Shown: positions 16,892-25,122, counted from the stretch's first letter. The stretch is 37,120 nucleotides of DNA from Fidelibacterota bacterium UBA7301 (GCA_002471845.1 DKQT01000030.1:1-37120); one strand, 5' to 3'. Program-made: numbers and translations. Notes: generated by a model not told the origin, from the letters alone.

Positions 16892-18197
16892 CAATCAATA
16901 CATCTTTGTTGTTTGTCACCGTTTGAGTATCTAAATCATAGATCTGGTCACAATGGACGGACACAAACTGTTTATCGTGGGAAATAAGAACCATGTGTTT
17001 ATGGGTTAAAACTTCCTGTAAAAAACGACTCAAAATAAACTTTTGATTCCATCCTAGTCCAAAGGTTGGTTCGTCTAAAATAAGGATATCGTATTCACAA
17101 TGCGCCAGGATGATAATCAAAGCCATACGTAACGTTGACCATGGGATATCCAAGGCGGACTGATTTTTAACAATCTCCCAATTGATTTGGTATGAATTCA
17201 GGTGGTTGATGCATTTATTAATCAAACGGGGATTTAATTTTTGGTTAACCACCAATTCGGATAACAGTGATTCTAAAGAATTGGGACCCAACATGTGCTC
17301 CGGAAATTGATCCAATGCCGCTACGGAAGATGTTTTATCACTTAAACCAAGTGTAATTTCCCCCTGGGAAGGTGAAATTAATCCTGTCATTAATTTTGAT
17401 AAGGTCGTTTTTCCTTTACCATTTTTGCCGATTAATCCTATGGATCGCGATTGATTGATTATACATGACCAATTATCTATTAGCGGAACCGGACTGTTTT
17501 CATAATTAAAAACTAAATTGTCTATTTTTAGTGTTAATTCACCTTTTGGGTGATGATAATTATAGGGTGCTAACTCAAATGTGTCATCCAATGAATTAAG
17601 TCCGGATAAACTCAATTCCCACTTCGTATCCCCAAATTCCAAATCTTCAGGATCAGAAGAAAACCATAATATAGTTTTATCATTTGATATTTTTTGCCGA
17701 ATCCACTGTATGCGGGATTTTTTAGAATTTTCATTTAAAAATGATAAACTATCATCAATCAAAATCAACTGTGGATCAGTGCTAAAGGCCGTTACCAGGT
17801 TTAGCATTTCCATCTCTCCACCACTTAAGGATTCCGGATGGCGATGCCAGTCTTTAATAAAGGGTAATTCCTTTTTTAAGGATGATAGTCTTTCCTGGAG
17901 TTCACCGGAATAAATAGATTGACACTCAGGGGCAAAAGCCAATTCAGATTCAAGGGTATAAGATAATATCTGGTTTTCAGGATTTTGAAACAAGATCTGA
18001 ATAGATTCCGGGACTGAAATTTCTGCAAGAGTGAAGTTAGAATTCAGATCGGATTGAAAACCGGCGATAGAACGAATGAAATGGGACTTTCCGCTGCCGC
18101 TTTCCCCATAAATTACATGCAGCCCCGGAGGAAAAGAAAAATGGTCCGAATTACCAAACTTTGGAAAATTCAGTTCAAAAGAAATCTGTTCAATCAT
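16881..18197 (-). CDS. Tandem ABC ATPase with one degenerate nucleotide site
   Basis: 438 residues with two ABC domains in one chain, arranged like fused ECF/CbiO-type ATPases; no membrane span is visible. N-half: Walker A GESGSGKS (31-38), Q71, signature LSGGE (124-128), Walker B LILID with Asp149 in place of the catalytic Glu, and Ser181 where the switch His should be. C-half: Walker A GKNGKGKT (257-264), Walker B ILILDEP with Glu376, switch His407, but the signature is replaced by IPWSTLRMA. Thus one composite site is canonical and one is not. No permease or substrate-binding partner is adjacent. It overlaps waaA by 8 bases and pgsA by 11. Confidence 0.88.
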   Translation of the reverse strand: MIEQISFELNFPKFGNSDHFSFPPGLHVIYGESGSGKSHFIRSIAGFQSDLNSNFTLAEISVPESIQILFQNPENQILSYTLESELAFAPECQSIYSGELQERLSSLKKELPFIKDWHRHPESLSGGEMEMLNLVTAFSTDPQLILIDDSLSFLNENSKKSRIQWIRQKISNDKTILWFSSDPEDLEFGDTKWELSLSGLNSLDDTFELAPYNYHHPKGELTLKIDNLVFNYENSPVPLIDNWSCIINQSRSIGLIGKNGKGKTTLSKLMTGLISPSQGEITLGLSDKTSSVAALDQFPEHMLGPNSLESLLSELVVNQKLNPRLINKCINHLNSYQINWEIVKNQSALDIPWSTLRMALIIILAHCEYDILILDEPTFGLGWNQKFILSRFLQEVLTHKHMVLISHDKQFVSVHCDQIYDLDTQTVTNNKDVLIDAD

Positions 18198-19467
18198 GAA
18201 TCAGGTTACGTACAACCCGCGTCGAAGAACCCAGGTTACGGTGGATGACATCCGTTGCTGCGTAACTGGCTTTAATAAAAGCATTCCTGTCTTCAAATAA
18301 ATGTTTAATCCCCAAGTAAAGGTCTGTTCCAGATTCAATCGAAAAACCTCCGCCATCTGCAATTAATTCTTCCGCTTCATGAAAATTATTATACCGGGGA
18401 CCAAAAAATACCGGTAACCGGGCAATCGCCGGTTCCATCACATTGTGCACGCCGGATGAAAACCCGCCGCCAATATAGGCAATTCGGCCAAACCAGTACA
18501 GTTGGGATAAGCGGCCAATCGTATCTACAATGATCACCTCTGCATCAATTTGGCCAGGATTTTTATACCCTAACCTTCCTGTGGAAAAATGTTTTGATTG
18601 GAAAAAAGATTCGGCAGTTGACACAATTCTTTCGCTGGGTTCATGAGGAACCCAAACCAAAGATAAATCTTCTACTTCCTTCATCAAGCTCACGATAGAA
18701 TCCAGGATCACCATTTCATCTTCAGAATGAACACTACCGATAAGCAGCCGTTTCGGGCGCAGCAAGACTGATTCAGTACGTTCCCGAGTAAATTTATCCG
18801 CCTTCCTTTTCACCTGGTCATAGCGTGGATTTCCCAAAACACGCACGATGGGCTTTCCCACGGGATAAAGAATGCGTTGAAGCCGATTATGGTCCTGGTT
18901 AGAAATGGTGTATATGGCCGAAAGACAACTATATACATTGCCGTAAAAATTTCGAATCCCCGGAGAAAGTTTTATAGTATTCTCTGAAAATCGTGCCGCG
19001 AATAATGTAGAATGAATCCCTAAGAATTTGGCACCCCAGATCAGGTTTGGCCAAACATCGTAGGCAGCTAAAATCAATTTTTTTGGTTGAATGGTTTTTA
19101 AACATTTCTTAACGACCCAGGGTATATCGAAAGGCAAATACACTTTGCAATCAATATGTTCATCGTTTACATGGTTATACCCGGACGGCGAGAAAAAACT
19201 CACCACCGAAAGTGATTGCGGCTCAACTTCTTTTAGTCCGGTGAGAACTGGTTTCACCTGTTCAAATTCCCCATGGGATGCAGCGTGAAACCAATAAATT
19301 GTTTTTCCCGCACCCCTTTCATCCATGAATGATTTTAATTCACGAAATGAGCGGTACCGTCCCATCATACCGTCGCGGATTTTTTTATTTACTAAAGAAC
19401 CGATAATGCCAAAGGCAAACAATAAGGGCAGTAAAATTAGATTATAAATAATTTTCCAAAAAATCAT
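18190..19467 (-). CDS. waaA: 3-deoxy-D-manno-octulosonic acid (Kdo) transferase
   Basis: 425 residues from the ATG at 19467, which overlaps the GT9 stop by ATGA; the frame is open further upstream but only inside the GT9 gene. The protein is a GT30 enzyme that transfers Kdo from CMP-Kdo to lipid A precursor at the cytoplasmic face of the inner membrane. An N-terminal anchor (IIYNLILLPLLFAFGIIGSL) precedes the catalytic region HAASHGEFEQVKP with the general-base Glu67. The C-terminal half has GGGFSSGVHNVMEPAIARLPVFFGP, the CMP-Kdo-binding part. It places the organism among LPS producers. Confidence 0.93.
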   Translation of the reverse strand: MIFWKIIYNLILLPLLFAFGIIGSLVNKKIRDGMMGRYRSFRELKSFMDERGAGKTIYWFHAASHGEFEQVKPVLTGLKEVEPQSLSVVSFFSPSGYNHVNDEHIDCKVYLPFDIPWVVKKCLKTIQPKKLILAAYDVWPNLIWGAKFLGIHSTLFAARFSENTIKLSPGIRNFYGNVYSCLSAIYTISNQDHNRLQRILYPVGKPIVRVLGNPRYDQVKRKADKFTRERTESVLLRPKRLLIGSVHSEDEMVILDSIVSLMKEVEDLSLVWVPHEPSERIVSTAESFFQSKHFSTGRLGYKNPGQIDAEVIIVDTIGRLSQLYWFGRIAYIGGGFSSGVHNVMEPAIARLPVFFGPRYNNFHEAEELIADGGGFSIESGTDLYLGIKHLFEDRNAFIKASYAATDVIHRNLGSSTRVVRNLIHD

Positions 19468-20492
19468 TGTTCCAATACCCTGGAAATAGCCGAAAGAACC
19501 TGGTCGGGCTGGATGCCGGTCATACAATACTGCTCCTTTCGGTAGCAGCGAATACTCCCATTTTGGGAACATGGCCGGCACCATAAATTATTGTTTTTCA
19601 CAGCTCGGGATTCATTTAAAAATACGCCGGCGCCGGTTTCCCGGGATGTAGGCCCTAATAGGGTTACAGCCGGAATACCTAATGCTTCTCCCGCATGGAG
19701 GAAACCGGTATCGCTCCCGAGGACAAATTCAGATTGACTTACGATAGCCAATGATTCTCTTAAATTTGTTGTCCCATGCACATCCACTACCTTGGAATCT
19801 GCATTATTTTTAATCAAATCACAAATATGATCATCCTTCCCCCCAACAAGGACAGGATTAATATTAAATTTATCAACACAATCATCAATCACCTTGGCAT
19901 ACCGGTCCGGACTCCAGCGTTTCTGGGGCCATGCCGCTCCCGGTGTTACAACGCAATATTTCCCTTTTAAACCCAGTTGATTTAATAATTCTTTTGCTCC
20001 GCTTTTTTCAACATCGGAGACAAATAATTGTGTGGTTTCTATGGAATAATTTTCCGGAATAAATTTGGAAATAGGTTCATGGAGCCAAGTACGAACAGAA
20101 AAATTCTCCGGAAAGTCATTTTTATGCAGTGCAAAAAGTTTGAACCGTTTCCATCGCGGCTTTTTTATATAAACGTTTTCAGTGGTGATAAATCCTTTTC
20201 GAATCACTTGGGAACGGGTGGTGTTATGGAGATCAATCGCTAAATCATAGCCCATCATTTCCATTTCAAACCCTGTTTGGCGGAGTGTTTTATACCCGGC
20301 ATTGATATCTACGGCATGGATTTTATTAATATGAGGTTGCCTTTCCAGTAAAGGTGAATATTTTGAAAGAGTCATAAAATCAATTTGAATATCGGGAAAA
20401 TACTTTTTAAGGGTACCTACCACAGAGGTGGTCTGGACGATATCCCCTATCGAACTGAAACGAAGGACCAGGATGGTCCGAGGATTGGTCAT
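19464..20492 (-). CDS. GT9 heptosyltransferase (WaaF/WaaC-like)
   Basis: 342 residues. The opening ILVLRFSSIGDIVQTTSVVGTLKKYFPDIQIDF is the hallmark of GT9 ADP-heptose:LPS heptosyltransferases. The second Rossmann domain has VVTPGAAWPQKRWSPDRYA and FVLGSDTGFLHAGEALGIPAVTLLGPTS, the ADP-sugar-binding region. Near the end are several cysteines (LWCRPC, RCYRKEQYC), common in this family. Which core heptose it adds, or whether the donor is another ADP-sugar, is not decidable. It sits four bases after the polyprenyl synthase gene and overlaps waaA, consistent with LPS core assembly. Confidence 0.9.
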   Translation of the reverse strand: MTNPRTILVLRFSSIGDIVQTTSVVGTLKKYFPDIQIDFMTLSKYSPLLERQPHINKIHAVDINAGYKTLRQTGFEMEMMGYDLAIDLHNTTRSQVIRKGFITTENVYIKKPRWKRFKLFALHKNDFPENFSVRTWLHEPISKFIPENYSIETTQLFVSDVEKSGAKELLNQLGLKGKYCVVTPGAAWPQKRWSPDRYAKVIDDCVDKFNINPVLVGGKDDHICDLIKNNADSKVVDVHGTTNLRESLAIVSQSEFVLGSDTGFLHAGEALGIPAVTLLGPTSRETGAGVFLNESRAVKNNNLWCRPCSQNGSIRCYRKEQYCMTGIQPDQVLSAISRVLEQ

Positions 20493-20496
20493 GAAA

Positions 20497-21486
20497 TCAG
20501 CCTGTACGCTGGGCGTTAAAACTAATTAGATCCACCATGGATTGTTTATAGGGTGAATCTAGGTAAGGTGAAATGGCATCCAAGGCCTGGTGATTAAATT
20601 CCTCTATTTTTTGTTCTGCATAATTGAAACCGCCTGCACCGTCAACGATTTCCCTCAGATCGTTTAAATCGTTGGAGGATTTCTTCTTGAGTGATAATAT
20701 TTTTTTTACCAGACGTGTTTCTGTCCTTGAAAGTTTTTTATAGGAATGAATCAGCGGTAGTGTAACCATATTCCTTTTTACATCGGCCCCCAAATCCTTG
20801 CCTGTCTGTTTTTCGCTTCCTAAAAGGTCAAATAAGTCATCTTTTACTTGGAAGGCCATTCCCAGTTTTGTTCCGTAGGTAACCATGGCTTTACGGTCCT
20901 TTTCCTCCCCTGTTGAAGTAATAGCTCCCAATTCGCAGCTGGTGGAAATGAGGGAGGCGGTCTTTTGATAAATCATGTCATAATACACATCTTCCGTCAT
21001 GGATTTGGTCAAGGATTTTTCTATTTGCAGGATTTCACCGGCGGCCAGTTTTTCCGCTGTGTCCGCAATTAGCTGCAAGGCAGCAAAATCTTTTAAGCCC
21101 ACCATATTGATGAGTGTTTTACTAAGGATGAAATCTCCCATTAAAACAGCAATTTTATTTTTCCATACGCGGTTAATGGAGGGAAATCCACGGCGTTTTT
21201 CAGCTTCATCCACTACATCATCATGAATGAGAGTGGCGATGTGGAGTAATTCAATCATGGCTGCGGCACGATAGCTGTTTATGGTGGGCTGACCACAAAC
21301 CCGGGAAGATAATATAGTCAGCACCGGACGGATGTGTTTCCCTTTATGGCGAATAATATATTTCCCGATAAGATTGATGAGCCGTACTTCTGACCTGAGG
21401 GCATTGCGAAACTCCTGTTCGAAGAGTTTAATATCCTCAAATATTGGGTCGGTAATGTGTTTTAGGGATTTAAGGTCTTTTTTCAC
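20497..21486 (-). CDS. ispB: Long-chain trans-polyprenyl diphosphate synthase
   Basis: 329 residues from a GTG start. It extends isopentenyl diphosphate units into a long all-trans chain, most likely for the quinone side chain. The first aspartate motif is LIHDDVVDEAEKRRG (Asp89, Asp90, Asp93) and the second is QVKDDLFDLLG (Asp216, Asp217, Asp220). Residues before the first motif (HIATL) are small, which in this family allows chains longer than C20. The product length cannot be fixed from sequence. It lies nine bases after tatC in the same orientation. Confidence 0.9.
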   Translation of the reverse strand: MKKDLKSLKHITDPIFEDIKLFEQEFRNALRSEVRLINLIGKYIIRHKGKHIRPVLTILSSRVCGQPTINSYRAAAMIELLHIATLIHDDVVDEAEKRRGFPSINRVWKNKIAVLMGDFILSKTLINMVGLKDFAALQLIADTAEKLAAGEILQIEKSLTKSMTEDVYYDMIYQKTASLISTSCELGAITSTGEEKDRKAMVTYGTKLGMAFQVKDDLFDLLGSEKQTGKDLGADVKRNMVTLPLIHSYKKLSRTETRLVKKILSLKKKSSNDLNDLREIVDGAGGFNYAEQKIEEFNHQALDAISPYLDSPYKQSMVDLISFNAQRTG

Positions 21487-21495
21487 GGCAGGAAA

Positions 21496-22224
21496 TTACC
21501 CCTGTTTATTTCGATTTACCAACCAACTCACACCAATGCTGATTTCATACAGTAACATCAAGGGGATGGACATAAGAACCAGGCTTACCGGATCCGGGGG
21601 TGTAATAAAAGCGCTTAAGACCAGGATCACAACGAAGGAATGACGGCGGTAATGGCCCATGAATGCCGGTGTTAATAATCCGATAATGGATAGGATAAAC
21701 ACCAGTACCGGCAGCTCAAAAATGAAACCGCTGCCGATCATAAGCCAAGTGATGAAATTAAAATAATAATTGATGGAAAAATTGTTTTGAATTCCACTCA
21801 TTCCCACGGACGTGAAAAAATTCAACGAAAATGGAATGAGAACTGTATAAGCAAAAATAAGTCCAATCAAAAATGATAGATAGGTAAAAAAGATGAGTGG
21901 TGCGACATATTTCTTTTCATTCAAGTAAAGGCCGGGGGCAATGAATTTCCACAATTGATACGTTAAAACCGGAATCGCCAGCACCACACCGCCGATTATG
22001 GCAATCCCCCACTTAATCATGAACATGCCCTGGACCTTCAACACCTGCAAATCCATAGGGGCGTCTAAATCCCTAGTTGGCACAATCAAAAATTCAATAA
22101 CTTGGTCAATAAAGAAGAAAGTAATGACGGCACCAACCAAAACCGATCCTAACGATTTCACCAGCCGCCAGCGTAATTCTTCCAAGTGGTCGAGAAAGGG
22201 CATGGAATGCTGATCTTCAGTCAT
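21496..22224 (-). CDS. tatC: Twin-arginine translocase subunit TatC
   Basis: 242 residues with six predicted membrane spans. TatC forms the receptor for folded substrates with RR signal peptides in the inner membrane. The conserved N-terminal signature is MPFLDHLEELRWRL, and the first periplasmic loop and following segment carry LWKFIAPGLYLNEKKYVAPL, with the conserved Pro and Glu of the family. Its start overlaps the meaB stop by 8 bases. No tatA or tatB gene is in the window, so those must lie elsewhere. Confidence 0.95.
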   Translation of the reverse strand: MTEDQHSMPFLDHLEELRWRLVKSLGSVLVGAVITFFFIDQVIEFLIVPTRDLDAPMDLQVLKVQGMFMIKWGIAIIGGVVLAIPVLTYQLWKFIAPGLYLNEKKYVAPLIFFTYLSFLIGLIFAYTVLIPFSLNFFTSVGMSGIQNNFSINYYFNFITWLMIGSGFIFELPVLVFILSIIGLLTPAFMGHYRRHSFVVILVLSAFITPPDPVSLVLMSIPLMLLYEISIGVSWLVNRNKQG

Positions 22225-23155
22225 TGGCGCTTAACAGGGAATGGGCCACTTCGTGTGGTGACGCATTAGTGCTGTTTAAATTATGAATGGATTCTTCCAG
22301 TTTGTTCAATTTTGCCTGAGTCCAGAACTCCCTGAGTAGCCGGTCCTGGACCAAATTAAACACTCTTTTCCGGTGCCGATCGAGCTGTTTTTGTGCCATC
22401 AAACCTTCATCTTCCATAACTTGAATAAATTCGTTTAATCCATTATAAAGTTCACCAATTCCTTCATTTCGATCCGCAGATGTACTGAAAACAGGTGGTT
22501 CTAATTTTCCTTTTTTGTTAAATGCATGGAGAATACTTTTCAGGGATTGAGCCAATCGTCCGGCCCCATCCCGGTCGGATTTATTAACTACAAAAACATC
22601 TGCAATTTCGATTAGTCCTGCTTTCATCAACTGGATTTCATCCCCCGATTCCGGTACGAGAACAACCATGGTCAAATCCACTGCCTTGGCAACATCGTGT
22701 TCTCCCTGCCCTACGCCCACAGTTTCAAAAATGACCACATCTTTTCCGCTGGCAGCGAGGAGATCCCCTACATCCTGGGCTTTTCGGGCCAGACCCCCCA
22801 AATCCCCGTGAGAACCCATACTGCGGATAAATACATTGTTATCCCAAATATAATGATTCATACGGACACGATCGCCTAAAAGGGCGCCTCCGGTGAATGG
22901 ACTGGTGGGATCCACTGCCACAACACCCACACTTTTCCCGTCACTAATTATCTGTTGAATGAGCTGATCGACAAGGGTGCTCTTCCCTGATCCCGGTGGA
23001 CCGGTGATTCCAATTCTTAGGGCCTCATTGGCGTGAGAGTGAACTTCATGGAAAAATGCATCAGAGATTTGTCCATTAAATTCGATTTCACTGATGACCC
23101 TCGAAAGGGCATGATGATCGTTCGATCGAATTCGATCCAGCGTATCAGAATCCAT
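22217..23155 (-). CDS. meaB: Methylmalonyl-CoA mutase-associated GTPase MeaB
   Basis: 312 residues of the G3E P-loop GTPase family. MeaB protects and gates cobalamin loading of methylmalonyl-CoA mutase or related acyl-CoA mutases. Visible: Walker A GPPGSGKST at 52-60, VGVVAVDPTSPFTGGALLGDRVRM, FIRSMGSHGDLGGLA, and FETVGVGQGEHDV, all typical of MeaB/ArgK. VNKSDRDG is the base-specificity motif. The mutase itself is not in the window. It lies 17 bases after the Crp-like gene and overlaps tatC. Confidence 0.93.
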   Translation of the reverse strand: MDSDTLDRIRSNDHHALSRVISEIEFNGQISDAFFHEVHSHANEALRIGITGPPGSGKSTLVDQLIQQIISDGKSVGVVAVDPTSPFTGGALLGDRVRMNHYIWDNNVFIRSMGSHGDLGGLARKAQDVGDLLAASGKDVVIFETVGVGQGEHDVAKAVDLTMVVLVPESGDEIQLMKAGLIEIADVFVVNKSDRDGAGRLAQSLKSILHAFNKKGKLEPPVFSTSADRNEGIGELYNGLNEFIQVMEDEGLMAQKQLDRHRKRVFNLVQDRLLREFWTQAKLNKLEESIHNLNSTNASPHEVAHSLLSAND

Positions 23156-23172
23156 TGTGTTTACGGTTTTTA

Positions 23173-23853
23173 TTAAGAGAATGCTTGACGAAAAGCGTCA
23201 AAATTATATATTGTAATATCCCGGTTTTCCCGTTTGACAAACGCTTTATCTTCTAACAATTTCAGGGTGCGCGATACGGTCTCCCGGGATGTGCCGGCCA
23301 TATTGGCAATATCTTGCTGGAAAGGAAGGTTTTGAACCGTCACATGGCCCTGCTTGATGGTGCCCAGTTCTTCCGCCAGTCGGACGAGTGTAATGCCGAT
23401 GCGTTGTTCAGAATCACTTAGTGAAAGGCTTTCAATCTGTTGATCGCTTTTCCTTAAGCGAACGGCCAATTCTTCAAGTAAGGCAATGGCAATTTTCGGA
23501 TAGGATTCCAGGCAATCAAGAAAATCACTGCGGGAGAGGGTCAGGACTTCTGCATTATCATTGGCTACAATATTGGCGGACCGTCCTTCCCCGTCTAAGA
23601 GGGACATTTCACCAAAGAAGTCACTTTCACCCAAGATAGCCAAAATTACCTCCCGGCCGTCATCACTGAGGCGCGTTACTTTTACCGCACCCTTGGAAAT
23701 AATAAAGAAGGTTTCACCCCGGCTTTCTTCCAAAAGAATCATTTGTCCTTTTTCATATTTCCGGGGCACCATTTTGGATGCGATTTTGGCCAGGTCTGAT
23801 TGGGTCAAATCAGTGAATATAGGAACATTACGAAGATGTTTGACTTTACTCAT
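23173..23853 (-). CDS. Crp/Fnr-family transcriptional regulator
   Basis: 226 residues. The N-terminal cyclic-nucleotide-binding jelly roll includes FFGEMSLLDGEGRSANIVA, where Glu82, Arg91 and Ser92 match the cAMP-contact residues of E. coli CRP; the C-helix Thr127 of CRP is replaced by Ser136. There are no Fnr-type N-terminal cluster cysteines. The C-terminal winged helix has the recognition helix SRETVSR (189-195), which keeps the Arg and Glu that read TGTGA. A matching palindrome lies 69 bases upstream. It is the first gene of the long envelope operon, so it may regulate it. The effector is inferred. Confidence 0.92.
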   Translation of the reverse strand: MSKVKHLRNVPIFTDLTQSDLAKIASKMVPRKYEKGQMILLEESRGETFFIISKGAVKVTRLSDDGREVILAILGESDFFGEMSLLDGEGRSANIVANDNAEVLTLSRSDFLDCLESYPKIAIALLEELAVRLRKSDQQIESLSLSDSEQRIGITLVRLAEELGTIKQGHVTVQNLPFQQDIANMAGTSRETVSRTLKLLEDKAFVKRENRDITIYNFDAFRQAFS

Positions 23854-23863
23854 GGCCGAAAAT

Positions 23864-23892
23864 ACTATAGATAAGAGGATAAATGGTATCAG
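23864..23892 (-). promoter_or_regulatory. Candidate promoter of the Crp-headed operon
   Basis: Read leftward, CTGATA (23887-23892) and TATAGT (23864-23869) are separated by 17 bases and match 4/6 and 5/6 of the sigma-70 consensus. Transcription would start near 23857, only a few bases before the ATG at 23853, so the mRNA could be almost leaderless; no Shine-Dalgarno is seen there. Confidence 0.4.
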
Positions 23893-23921
23893 TAAAATTA
23901 AGACCTTTAAAATTCAGTGGT

Positions 23922-23937
23922 TGTGACGAATGTCACA
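23922..23937. promoter_or_regulatory. Perfect Crp-type operator palindrome
   Basis: TGTGACGAATGTCACA is an exact TGTGA-N6-TCACA site, the E. coli CRP core consensus. It lies in the gap between the lipoprotein gene and the Crp-like gene, about 72 bases upstream of the start inferred from the candidate promoter. The recognition helix of the adjacent regulator suits this half-site. Confidence 0.75.
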
Positions 23938-23955
23938 GAAAAAGAAATAAAAGAA

Positions 23956-24477
23956 TTAATCCAATTCACTTATTTCCAATAAATCAATGAGCATACCCCC
24001 CACCACAAAGTCTCCGGAACTCATTTGAATTTTTAAATTGTATCCAAGTGGTATAGGAGCAGTTGATACTAATTTATATTCTTTCCAATTTTTATCAATT
24101 AAATAAACTGAGCCGAGGTCAATCCATTCCGATTTTCCCTTGACGGCGATAATCGAAACACTTCCTCCGTTAACAAGAACCTTGCCCATAAATCTCACAG
24201 TAAAAAGATCTTCAGATTCGATTCTTCCTAGATCCAATACCATATGAGGTACAACACATCCCCCTGATACATATAATGATCTTTTGCCGCCGCCGGCAGG
24301 GACTTCATTTTTACATTCAGCATATTCACCGTTTTCCCATTGATCCATTGATTGATATTCTTCGAATGAAGTGGAATATAGAAAATCACTGATCGTTCCA
24401 AATATTTTTTCACACCCTGTAGAAAGAAATCCAAGGGACAGAATCAAAAGACAAGTTCGACGAAGATTATTTTTCAT
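23956..24477 (-). CDS. Lipoprotein of unknown function
   Basis: 173 residues. MKNNLRRTCLLILSLGFLST followed by Gly-Cys is a lipoprotein signal (Cys22). The mature part looks like an all-beta sandwich: STSFEEYQSMDQWENGEYAE, GGGKRSLYVSGG, LFTVRFMGKVLVNGGSVSII, WKEYKLVSTAPIPLGYNLKI, and a final strand MLIDLLEISELD. This arrangement resembles carbohydrate-binding or jelly-roll domains attached to secreted proteins, but I recognise no family. It stands upstream of the Crp-like gene in the same orientation, with the Crp-type operator in the 102-base gap, so it is not obviously part of the envelope operon. Confidence 0.75.
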   Translation of the reverse strand: MKNNLRRTCLLILSLGFLSTGCEKIFGTISDFLYSTSFEEYQSMDQWENGEYAECKNEVPAGGGKRSLYVSGGCVVPHMVLDLGRIESEDLFTVRFMGKVLVNGGSVSIIAVKGKSEWIDLGSVYLIDKNWKEYKLVSTAPIPLGYNLKIQMSSGDFVVGGMLIDLLEISELD

Positions 24478-24596
24478 AACTGGTTAAATCTTAATTGGGA
24501 GATGATACTACAATCAATACATTTTTTCTTTTGGCGGAGTGGGTGAATAAAGAATAACTTCGCGTCCGAAATTTTAACCATTATTTGAGGATTAAA

Positions 24597-24854
24597 ATGG
24601 ATAGACATCCGCAACAAATCAAGCGAGAACGGCAGGACAAAAAACGCCACGAATTTAATGTGGCTAAAATGTCTGAAATGAAGACCGCCATCAAACGTGT
24701 ATTGGAGTCCACCGATGCTGAAAAAGCAGACGGCCTTTATAAATATGCTGTCAGCACCATAGACAAAATGGTCAGTAAAGGACATCTTAAAAAGAATACT
24801 GCTGCCCGCCGAAAATCACAGATTACACGGCACCTGAATTCGTTATCTGCATAA
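24597..24854 (+). CDS. rpsT: 30S ribosomal protein S20
   Basis: 85 residues, highly basic and helical, the usual size for S20, which binds 16S rRNA in the lower body of the 30S subunit. Visible: HPQQIKRERQDKKRHEFN at the N-terminus, MSEMKTAIKRVLESTDAEKA in the middle and KGHLKKNTAARRKSQITRHL at the end, the strongest family block. The ATG at 24597 has GAGG six bases upstream; an in-frame TTG at 24585 is inside that ribosome site and is rejected. It is transcribed alone, divergent from the lipoprotein gene, and is followed by a strong intrinsic terminator. Confidence 0.95.
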   Translation: MDRHPQQIKRERQDKKRHEFNVAKMSEMKTAIKRVLESTDAEKADGLYKYAVSTIDKMVSKGHLKKNTAARRKSQITRHLNSLSA

Positions 24855-24880
24855 AACACTTTTTTGTATTTCATTCAATC

Positions 24881-24909
24881 AAAAACCCCTGAAATATACA
24901 GGGGTTTTT
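24881..24909 (+). terminator. Intrinsic terminator of rpsT
   Basis: AAAAACCCCTG (24881-24891) pairs perfectly with CAGGGGTTTTT (24899-24909) around a seven-base loop, followed by more T residues (TTTTTTGTTTTTTT). The A-rich 5' arm would also give a T-run on the minus strand, so it may stop guaB transcripts as well. Confidence 0.92.
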
Positions 24910-24923
24910 TGTTTTTTTCAGTA

Positions 24924-24966
24924 TCCTGAACCTGTCCCTGCCTGTCCGGCAGGGACAGGTTCAGGA
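24924..24966. repeat. 19-bp perfect inverted repeat
   Basis: The arm at 24924-24942 (containing CCTGAACCTGTCCCTGCC) is exactly complementary to 24948-24966, with a five-base loop. No T-run follows on either strand. It looks like a dispersed palindromic element rather than a terminator; it directly follows the rpsT terminator. Confidence 0.85.
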
Positions 24967-25004
24967 CTCAAAATATAAATAGCTTTGAAAAACACCTATA
25001 AAGT

Positions 25005-25114
25005 CCCCTCTGTCAAGAAGGGTGTTCCCCGCAGTATGCGGGAGGCGGGGTATATTTAAATAATGAGTTTTTATAAAGTGACCATAAAATCACACTTCGT
25101 CAAGCTCAGTGTGA
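25005..25114. repeat. Cluster of imperfect palindromic repeat pieces
   Basis: Between the 19-bp inverted repeat and the end of guaB there is no gene. 25005-25030 holds CCCCTCTGTCAAGAAGGG, an imperfect hairpin. 25027-25050 holds CCCCGCA, TGCGGG and GCGGGG, which can form two competing stems. 25090-25114 has TCACACT and AGTGTGA around an 11-base loop (TCGTCAAGCTC). Such modules resemble dispersed intergenic repeats. Copy number in the genome is unknown. Confidence 0.55.
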
Positions 25115-25122
25115 CAATTATA

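Noticed and set aside
19468..19584. N-terminal extension of waaA into the GT9 gene
   Set aside because: These codons fall inside the GT9 gene, whereas the ATG at 19467 gives a normal membrane anchor and an ATGA overlap.
24474..24785. 103-codon minus-strand open frame covering rpsT
   Set aside because: The opposite strand encodes ribosomal protein S20 with a good ribosome site; this frame is antisense to it.
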